Shown here: in pieces, positions 56,329-64,000 of the stretch
Layout of the letters: every line of letters starts with the position of its first letter
Position numbering within the stretch: the stretch's first letter is position 1
Assembly: GCA_012064385.1 (NCBI GenBank)
Contig: QRDG01000415.1
Span: 2,015,792-2,079,791, forward strand
DNA from: Puccinellia tenuiflora
Lineage: Eukaryota; Streptophyta; Magnoliopsida; Poales; Poaceae
Direction of reading: 5' to 3'
DNA length: 64,000 bases
Notes under the pieces: generated by a model
What the model saw: the letters and a program-made list of their open reading frames with translations, nothing else
Told to the model about the DNA's origin: nothing
Database searches by the model: none
Translations under genes and position numbers: made by a program

Positions 56329-58880
56329 CTCTCAACTCGTCGTTCTCTTCAGATGTGGCAGAGTAGGCCGAAGCTCTAGGGAGGAATTCATAAAACTTCA
56401 AGTTGTCTCTACAAATATGTAGAAATTAGTTGATAATAGCAGTTGAGATGCTAAATTTAATAGACATGACATGTATGTGTATTTTACAACTTAAAAGTGT
56501 ATGTGTATTTTACAACTTAAAAGGTCGTTATGGTTTAGGGTGTAATTGATGGATGTAAATAAGATGAAATTAATTAGCCGGTTAAAATACGGATGACGTG
56601 GATGGTTTGCATGAAGATGCCATGCACGTTGACACAATGTTTATTAGAAACTTTTGGAGAGGTTACATGTGGAAGGGCACATAATCTCGAATAATAGTTA
56701 TATAATTTTCCTCATAAAAAATAATAGGCAAACAGTTCACTTAGTTGGCGAAGCTAATTCCGGTGTTTCACATACACATGATTTAATTCTATAACTACCA
56801 ATCGAATGGCAAAAAGAGGATGACATGGACAGTTTGATGGTTAAAGGAAAAGATGATTTGCATGTAGAGATCAATGACCATAAATAATGAATGCTAGTGG
56901 GATGATGTGGACACTGGTTGGCGAAAAGATTAAGTGAAGTGGATAGGTTGCATGTTGAGGTAGACTAACACTAATTGTAGTTAGTAGGGTTTGGTTTTAT
57001 AAGAACTATACATAGATTCGAGAAAATCTTTAAAAAACACCACAATTATGCGTGGAAACCATCGAGACTCGTAATTTTTCAAAAGACCACCGTTCTAGGG
57101 CTCGCTCGATTAAAACACACAACGATCATTCTTTTAGCCGTGTTAACATGATTTCGATTAGTGGATCCCACTTTTGGACTTTGCAACAATGAAATGGTCA
57201 AAGGAGACATATTTGGGTAGGTTCTAAATGCTTTTTTTTGTTTTCTTTTTGTAAATTTCTACGACACGTTCACTCCTCCCTCTAAATTTGTATGTAGTTA
57301 TGTCTTGTGACCACGGTCGGATGGATTAATAGCCTCAAGCATGCAAGAATATATATAGGTTTGGGCCTCAGGATTGTCTCCGGTAACAACCCTACTCATG
57401 TGTGTGGTGATGTATTCATACATGTGAGGCTCAGATGGTGCGAAGATATGTCGGGTGGCAGTGCAGCCAGCTGGTCTGCTCTCCTTTGCAGAGGACAAGA
57501 ACAAATGTATATGGTGTGTGTGTGAATGATCAACACTCTCCCGTATGAGAGGCATACCCCTTATATAGAGACGTGTACCACCTCATAAACACAATGGAGT
57601 GGCGCTGCAGGCCCGGTTAGAGTCTATGACAGGACGAGACCTACACTAGGTCATTTTAATCGACGTCCGATGGCGCGGATTCGATTATCAACGACGACTT
57701 TGAGACGTCCTGGTAATGTGCGAGGGTCAGTCCTGATTGTGGGGGATGGGATATGACCCGTGGGTATTGATGACAACGCTCTGACAAGTTATGACCGTTG
57801 AGATGTCCATACCGATCTGTCTTGTCCAACCATTCTCGCTGACGTGAGTATGAAGCTTGGAGTCTGGTTGTCTTGGCTTGTCCTTTGATCTTCGACTGGT
57901 GACGAGTGCCGGTGGTTGGCTGTCTGCCTGGACCGTCTGGGTGGTCGTGACGCCTAGTGGCGGCTAGGTGGATGCTAGTCGGGCCCATTGAGATCGTAGT
58001 TTTGCCTTTAAAGGGTATTAGGTAACCAAGATCCCGTCAGCGCAGCTGCATGAGATGAGCGGAATAAGGAAAACAACCCCGACGCGCTTCACCAATTCCG
58101 CTCCTGTGCGTCTAGTGGTAACCCTCCACGGGCTCCTCCCTCAAAAGGATCCTAGGCATGCCATGTTAGGAAAAACAGGGGTGTAATAGGCGCAGCCGAC
58201 ATGTCCCAACAGATTCTATCCTCCAAAAAAACTCTTGTGGACTGGTACCGAAGGACACACCAACATGACTGATAGGAGGCCGGAGGACCAAACTTCATAG
58301 GGAAGTCGTCGTCTTCGCCACCGCCATGTTGACAAACAGTGCAAACCCTAATCTCATTAGCTAGAGAGGGCGACGTGAATCTACAACAGCGAGACTATCG
58401 ACATTCCACAATTAACACCGTTAAGATGGAGAGGCTCAAGGAAAATTGGTTCGTCTGATTGGTCCAGTCATCACCACCAACAAAGCGCCGCCGTGTTACA
58501 TTACTAAAATCCCCGTAACAATTTTTTAGAATTCCATTGAGTAGATCAGAGTCTCACTCCACCCCCAACACCTATAGATGAGGGGTGGCGGTGCGGTGCG
58601 CCCAGAAAATCGTATCACTACTTCACTAGTGTTTAGAGAGGAGAGAAAGCCGTGAGCTTCTAGTTTGATCTTTTGTGTTGTAAAATAATTCATTGTTAAA
58701 TGTTACACCTAATTGTCGATGTGTCATTTATCTTAAGATCTCTTCAGTACCAACACCAGTAATAATTCCTTTTTTCTCGGTCGCAGGCTCGCGGCACCTA
58801 TCATCACAAATCTTGATTTGATTTAGACCGTGCCCCTACTTTTCTAGCCTCTTACCCTACTTTTCTTTCTTTCTCGTCTC
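56329..58880. other. Intergenic stretch, no gene recognised
   Basis: About 2.5 kb with no ORF above 110 codons and no domain. On the minus strand CTATATAAGGGG lies near 57560 and could be the promoter of an old LTR. Short, repeated phrases with GATGACGTGGATGG-like wording occur at 56590 to 56950. Confidence 0.4.
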
Positions 58881-58888
58881 GACCGCCC

Positions 58889-59732
58889 CGTTGAAAGTCG
58901 TCCACAAGCTTCCTAGCCCAGCTCCTCTGCCCTCCTCCTCCGGCAACGTCGCTGTTGTGAGCGAGCATGGGAGAGGCGGCCAGGTTCCTCTATACAGTAG
59001 GTGTAGTCCTAGGTTTAGGATTTGGTTTCCCCTAGTTGGGTATGGCGTCATGCCGGATGGGGAAATGCTTCCAGAGCACTCGGGTTGCTCCTGGAGGCTG
59101 GTGGCGATGCTCCTCCATGCCATGGAGCTTCGAAGGTTGAAGCCGAAGATGAAGTGGGGTCAGCTCGTTCCCTTCCCGTTGAATAAGCCTGCAGTTCCAG
59201 ATCGGAGATTACCTGCGTGTTTCCTCGTCTCTTTCCGCCAGCGTGGTGCTGGATTTGAGATGAGGTTGCAGCTGATTTTGCAGATATGGTGTGCTGCGCG
59301 AGCTGCGACTTGTATTCCTCCTCAGCAGCCTGTCGACGACGTGCTGCTGTCCCGCTGCCGACTCTGGCCGATCAGCGGCCTTCTGGTGGTGTGGCGCTGC
59401 GATGTCGCCCCCTTCCAACCTCCAGGCCTCTGTGCCAAAAGGGAGGCAGATCAGGCTTCGTCGATGCGGCGTTCAACGGTGGTTTCGTCCGAAGTGGCCA
59501 TGTCCCCGGTGGCGATTCTGCTAGCCGTGCGGTGAAGCTTTTCGTCAGCGATCTCGAGCGGCGGCCGTGGACTCGATTGCGTTCTCCATATGTAGTGCAG
59601 GGTCATTTTCATGAAATGCAGGGACGTGCTTGTATTTTCCTTCTATTTGTGGGTTCTTGTGTAATTTGTACTGTCACCGCACATGATTAATGCAGCTCGT
59701 CCTTCCAGACCCATCTTTGTTCAAAAAAAAAA
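58889..59732 (+). mobile_element. Possible A-tailed retroposon
   Basis: The block is GC-rich (about 58880 to 59560), then AT-rich, and ends in ten A at 59723..59732. GACCGCCC at 58881..58888 and GACCGCGC at 59733..59740 match in 7 of 8 bases and could be a target-site duplication. The 3' part has a 3'-UTR-like character. No reverse transcriptase is visible, so it would be a 5'-truncated LINE or a non-autonomous retroposon. The ORFs at 58891..59535 and 59286..59690 have no domain. Confidence 0.35.
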
Positions 59733-59974
59733 GACCGCGCCATCACCGATCTTCCTAGCACCACTGATGGTGCGGTTCCACTTATTAGAGACATGATCAT
59801 TTCCCTCGAGGAAACAAAAATTGATATTGTCGCAGCCAACGCCCGACGGGTCTTGTTCATGCGCAAGCTTAACCCCCACCGGTGTCCAGACCCACATGTC
59901 ATACAGAGTGCCGAAGTTCACAGGGTATACTCCACCCGCGGAGGCTACAAAACCTACGGACGAACCGCGTTTCG

Positions 59975-59983
59975 CTATATAGC
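59975..59983 (+). promoter_or_regulatory. TATA box of the 14-3-3 gene
   Basis: CTATATAGC lies about 120 bp before the first splice donor, with a GC-rich, ATG-free leader after it. Transcription probably starts around 60005 to 60015. Confidence 0.7.
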
Positions 59984-60104
59984 CCCAACCCACCTACACT
60001 GCCACACACACCGTTGCGAGTTGCGACACAGACCACAGCGAGGCGACGCGAGACCCCGACCTCTCTCCTCCAATCCGCTGCTGCACGCCTCGCCACCCCC
60101 GAAG

Positions 60105-61085
60105 GTCAGGGCCGCCTCATTTCGTTCATGTCTTCTTTTGGCAGATTCCCCCCTCAGCCCGTGCGATTTCGTCTTGCGACGCGAGCGAGCGATCGGCGTT
60201 TCCTTTTTTTTGTTTTTTCCGGGTGCTGTTCCGGTCTCGCAGCTAGTTGTAGATCTGGTGGTCTAGGCACTGCTGAGTTTCGATTTGCGAAATCTGCAAG
60301 TATATGTGCGTGCGATGCGTAGATCCGAGCGAGTTTCGCGAGACATTGTCGTCTTGAAATGGGGATTTGTTTTCTAGGCGGGTAAACTAACTAGGTTTGC
60401 TCTGCCGAGCTATTTAGCTGCGAATTAATGATCCCACTAGTTACTAGATGCAAGGTTCGTTTGATCGCGTCGGCTGAAATGTTTACAGTCTTGGGACTCG
60501 GAACGTTTTCCTTCGGGAGCTACTACTTGAATTTAACGTACTGGCGGGGTTTACTTGATGTGATGACTAGATCTGCTTCGCCCGTGCCATTTATTTGTTA
60601 ATCTTCATCAATGCTTGGTAGCGGGGTTTTTTATCGGGTGTTTATTATACGTGGTTTTCAATGCTTGGTCTCTCCTCTACACAATGTTGGTTATTCCTCG
60701 AAAAAATTGTCGTTGTAGTTTGAAATGTTTCCTTTTACAACATTGCTGGTTCTCATAACAGACTCTGCTAAGTTAGACTTATGCTAGCTTCATCGAATGT
60801 GGTCCTGAACATGGATGCCAGTAGATCAGTTTGTCCTGGAGTATTGCATGTTGAATGGAATTTACAAGGTCCGTTGCTTTTTGATGAAAGTGTGAGGTTC
60901 ACTGTAATGATTTTGATATAAGTGTATGAACATTTGCTTCATGTTTCACAAACGTGAGATCGTTGAATCACAAAGTGCTGATCCGAGTTGGATTGACAGT
61001 CATGTCCTTCTTACCGTTTTGTATATGTTACTCTTGCCCTACTAGATATGGTGATCGCTCATCAGTATTTTTTATGTTGTTGCAG
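60105..61085 (+). other. 5'-UTR intron of the 14-3-3 gene
   Basis: The donor CCGAAG/GTCAGG at 60104/60105 and the acceptor TTGTTGCAG at 61085 bound a 981-bp T-rich intron. The second exon begins 21 bp before the start codon. 5'-UTR introns are common in plant 14-3-3 genes and often raise expression (family knowledge). The donor is inferred, as no transcript was available. Confidence 0.65.
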
Positions 61086-61106
61086 TAAGCTACTTCGCTG
61101 ATCAAA

Positions 61107-62674
61107 ATGTCGCGGGAGGAGAATGTTTACATGGCCAAGCTGGCTGAGCAGGCAGAACGGTACGAGGAGATGGTTGAGTACATGGAGAAGGTGGCCAAGA
61201 CAGTAGATGTTGAGGAGCTCACTGTTGAGGAGCGTAACCTCCTCTCTGTTGCCTACAAGAATGTGATTGGGGCTCGCCGTGCTTCATGGCGTATTGTCTC
61301 ATCCATTGAACAGAAGGAGGAGGGACGTGGGAACGAGGACCATGTTACTCTGATCAAGGAATACCGTGGAAAGATTGAGACCGAGCTGAGCAAGATTTGT
61401 GATGGTATCTTGAAGTTGCTAGACTCACACCTTGTGCCTATGTCTACCGCTGCTGAGTCGAAGGTCTTTTACCTCAAGATGAAGGGTGATTATCACAGGT
61501 TGGACGAATCTGCCACTACCTTTCGCTGTGCTGTTGAATCACCATTTTGTATTACTACTGTAATTTTCTAATTTTCTAATTGTGTGCAGGTACTTAGCTG
61601 AATTTAAATCTAGTGCTGAGAGGAAGGAAGCTGCCGAGAGCACCATGGTGGCTTACAAGGCTGCTCAGGTTGGTTCAGGTTTTTGCCATCGTATTAACTT
61701 CACATCATGGTTATGGGTGGTGTAGTGGTTTTTTCTTATATCTCGCAACAGTTACTTTTTAGCATGTTTCCTAGACTTGTTAATCTTTGCAAAATTATTT
61801 TATCCTACTATGTGCTGTGCAGGATATTGCTTTGGCGGAACTAGCCCCCACACATCCCATAAGGCTTGGACTTGCACTTAACTTCTCAGTGTTCTACTAC
61901 GAGATTCTGAACTCTCCGGACAAAGCTTGCAACCTTGCAAAGCAGGTTAGTGTCATATTTTCGTTCTGGCATGCAGTGCCCCGTCAGTCTTTAGTATAGT
62001 TTCTTCTTTCAACTAAAAATGATAGATCTTATAGTGCCTGTTCATGATTTTGTTTGCGTGACTTGTGTGAGTCATGCAGTAAAGTTTATAGAAATGAATT
62101 ATAATCCATTTTTCTCTTAGGAGTTGACAGTGTCAGTGGCAATTACACATTTGTGTTCAGGATGTAGTATCTGAAAATGTACATTGATATGATCTGCATC
62201 ACACCGCTGATAGTTACTCAGAAAGGATTTAAAATTTGGCTTCCTCATTATCATGAGGATGCCAGTTTAGGATATGTGTGTCAACTGCTCTGCTGTTTTG
62301 GCCTAAATCACCTGACGTGTTGACGTTAATACTTGAGTTGTGTCATACTCTGCATCCCACGTCATCAATATCTTATGACCTAGCGAACTTTACTCTGCAG
62401 GCTTTTGATGAGGCTATCTCCGAGTTGGACACCCTCGGCGAGGAGTCCTACAAGGACAGCACATTGATTATGCAGCTCCTGAGGGACAACTTGACCCTAT
62501 GGACATCTGACCTCACGGTATATCCTCAACCTTGACTGTGTCCGGTGTCGTTTGTGGTCTGCCTTATTTTTTTCCCTGACCAATAACCATCTGATGATAT
62601 CTTGGTTACAGGAGGAGGGTGGTGCTGAGGATGCCAAAGAAGCCTCGAAAGGCGACGCTGGCGAGGGCCAGTAA
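61107..62674 (+). CDS. GF14: 14-3-3 protein (GF14 type)
   Basis: Five coding exons: 61107..61498, 61590..61668, 61823..61945, 62401..62517 and 62612..62674. All have GT-AG introns and give 257 codons, the usual length. The protein starts MSREENVYMAKLAEQAERYEE and has the nine-helix 14-3-3 fold. Phosphopeptide-binding residues are in place: Lys51 and Arg58 (AYKNVIGARRASWR) and Arg131-Tyr132 (GDYHRYLAEF). LNFSVFYYEI, the family signature, lies in exon 3, and the acidic tail EEGGAEDAKEASKGDAGEGQ in exon 5. The protein acts as a dimer that binds phosphorylated Ser/Thr partners in cytosol and nucleus, such as plasma-membrane H+-ATPase, metabolic enzymes and transcription factors. It is closest in my memory to rice GF14-c; the paralogue assignment is unverified. 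No break is visible. Confidence 0.97.
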
Positions 62675-63010
62675 CTGCCTTGAATCAGTGGATCTTGTGT
62701 GTTTCTGGAGTTCATTTGGTTTAGATGCCCCTGTGCTGTCAAAGTCTGCGTTGCGTTGCCCTTGTTCTAGCTGTTTTTCATGTACTCCCCTCCCTCCCTT
62801 CTTCCCTGTTGTAGTCTGTTAGTGGTCGAAATAGTTTCATTGCCTATGTGTGTCTGCTAGTTGGCGATATTGGTCTCCTGGATTTGGCTGCATTGTGTTG
62901 TGTCTCTGCTAGTGGTTTCATTTTAAGCTGTCTTTGTCTCTTCGCCACGGCAAATCAGTTACTGTTCCACCTTTTCACATTTGAATTTGCTTAAAGCAGA
63001 TCATGTTGTC
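62675..63010 (+). other. 3' UTR and end of the 14-3-3 gene
   Basis: T-rich sequence after the TAA at 62672..62674, typical of a plant 3' UTR. No AATAAA is present, which is common in plants. The exact polyadenylation site cannot be placed. Confidence 0.5.
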
Positions 63011-63477
63011 AGCAAGCAAAATTTGAATATCTCAAATCAAATTTACCTTGAAAATTTTGCGGTGATCAAACATAATTGATTGGTACAAACATGCGACATC
63101 ATATAACACAACATTCTTCCAGCATCTACATGGGCACCCCTCGAATTTTTTCTGGTGGCACACCCCAAAATGTGTCGGGTTTGGGGTGGGTCGGGCACAT
63201 GTCCGGCACAATGAGGGATGCCCCCAATGGCACCCAAACGGTTAGCCCTATATATTTTTTGCCCTCTTTTTCCAACAACAAACCCGACTATCAAAATATA
63301 GGTAATCCAAATCCAGCCATACAACACTAGTCACCAAGTAAAAGTCTCGGCCAACACCAAGTCCGCTCATCAAAATGCCACAAAGTACAGACACATCAGA
63401 ACACATCATCAAGAATGCATAAAAATATTTTTCCGGCCTCCTTGGCCCCTTACTTTCCTCTCCTGCATGGTGCGCTC
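63011..63477. other. Intergenic stretch, probably DNA-transposon flank
   Basis: No ORF with a domain. Text with GGGTCGGGCACATGTCC around 63200 and repeated CCAACACC words is compatible with a non-coding part of the Harbinger-like remnant that follows, but nothing can be proved here. Confidence 0.35.
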
Positions 63478-63910
63478 TCATTTCTCGGCAAAGTGAGCCT
63501 TTTGATTTGAGGTCATGTTTATCGTGTCGGTGGAGATGATCTTGCGCTCCTCAACCCTTTTCTTAAGTTCCCTAACGTCTTCCACCCCCTTAAAATTTTG
63601 GCTTTGCACGTCAAAATAGGTCCCCCACCTTTCTTTGTTCTTTTTGTGCATTTCTGCTTCGCGAGTCGAGGACAATGCGACCTCCCTAATTTACTTGGCG
63701 AGCGAATGTTGTAGGGAGGAAGATGATGTCGCCTTCTTTGCCACACTTTTTTTTCTTGTCCCAATTGGTCGTTCCGAGCCGCCCCGACATTGGCTCTTCT
63801 TCTAGATCGATGCACCCACCCTTGTCCGTCGCCCCCGCTCGCTTCAAAGCGTCGAATGTTTTTTTTTTCAATTTTTCACATTTGTGAAGTAAGGACAAAC
63901 AATGCATCAA
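63478..63910 (-). pseudogene. PIF/Harbinger ORF1-like remnant
   Basis: Three overlapping minus-strand frames give parts of one protein: MMHCLSLLHKCEKL, then a low-complexity charged stretch, then REAEMHKKNKERWGTYFDVQ and a C-terminal tail with LKKRVEERKIISTDTINM. The HCW/LL...KW and RxxEMHKKNKERW patterns resemble the NAM-associated C-terminal domain of Harbinger ORF1 proteins, which act as DNA-binding partners of the transposase (family knowledge). Frameshifts near 63690 and 63800 kill it. The rest of the element is absent or past the window end. Confidence 0.5.
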
Positions 63911-64000
63911 ATTGAAAGCCCTCTTCTCGATGCTTGACTACATCGCTAGAGCATCATGCAACTAGATAAAAAGACACATGTCAAAAAATTTTTTGATGAG

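Noticed and set aside
58891..59690. ORFs of 214 and 134 codons before the 14-3-3 gene
   Set aside because: Different frames overlap in GC-rich DNA, with no domain and a possible retroposon structure that explains the block.
1..64000. CRISPR arrays, operons, bacterial signals, tRNA or rRNA genes
   Set aside because: No regularly spaced repeats, no polycistronic layout and no cloverleaf or rRNA-like sequence were seen; the DNA is plant nuclear. The tRNA-like words are primer-binding sites.

Overview
This is nuclear DNA from a large-genome grass, most likely the wheat/barley tribe (Triticeae). The window is dominated by nested LTR retrotransposons whose LTR heads, primer-binding sites and polypurine tracts look like those of Triticeae families. 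The species call is inference from these features; no database search was possible. The only clear host gene is a 14-3-3 protein gene near the right end (coding sequence 61107..62674, five coding exons, with a 5'-UTR intron and a TATA box).

Layout, left to right. 1..3621 is the right part of a long Gypsy-type LTR, ending inside a fragment of a minus-strand antisense ORF (3622..4736) from a Tat-type Gypsy element. 4850..7870 holds minus-strand pieces of an Athila-type element of Sabrina-like character: LTR fragments and the 3' internal part. 7871..10477 is AT-rich and unassigned. 10478..17833 is a plus-strand Athila-type element. Its LTR is interrupted by a 3.6-kb solo LTR (11289..14908, perfect 5-bp target-site duplication), and its internal part carries one intact 333-codon ORF with hydrophobic C-terminal segments in place of gag-pol. 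17834..30970 is a full-length Tat-lineage Gypsy element. It has 1.05-kb LTRs, gag, protease, reverse transcriptase, two RNase H domains and integrase on the plus strand, all frame-broken. On the minus strand it carries a long antisense ORF with a recognisable 87-bp intron and a coiled-coil region. 30971..33806 holds a CACTA-like end, hairpins and a small TATA-preceded ORF.

33807..56328 is a minus-strand Copia element with 2.2-kb LTRs. Inside it lie a truncated BARE/Angela-like Copia with its 3' LTR (39416..45593), a piece of Athila-type LTR (45594..46095), and a complete Gypsy element (46223..53792). That Gypsy element splits the Copia gag and is flanked by a perfect CATAT duplication. 56329..58880 is intergenic. 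A possible A-tailed retroposon (58889..59732) lies just upstream of the 14-3-3 promoter, and PIF/Harbinger ORF1 remnants lie on the minus strand downstream (63478..63910).

Nothing here behaves as a multi-gene host pathway. The most unusual points are the spliced antisense gene of the Tat element, the membrane-type ORF in the Athila-like element, the Gypsy pol frame that reads through into its own LTR, and almost identical LTRs flanking a badly frameshifted pol. The last of these could reflect trans-mobilisation or residual single-base sequencing errors.
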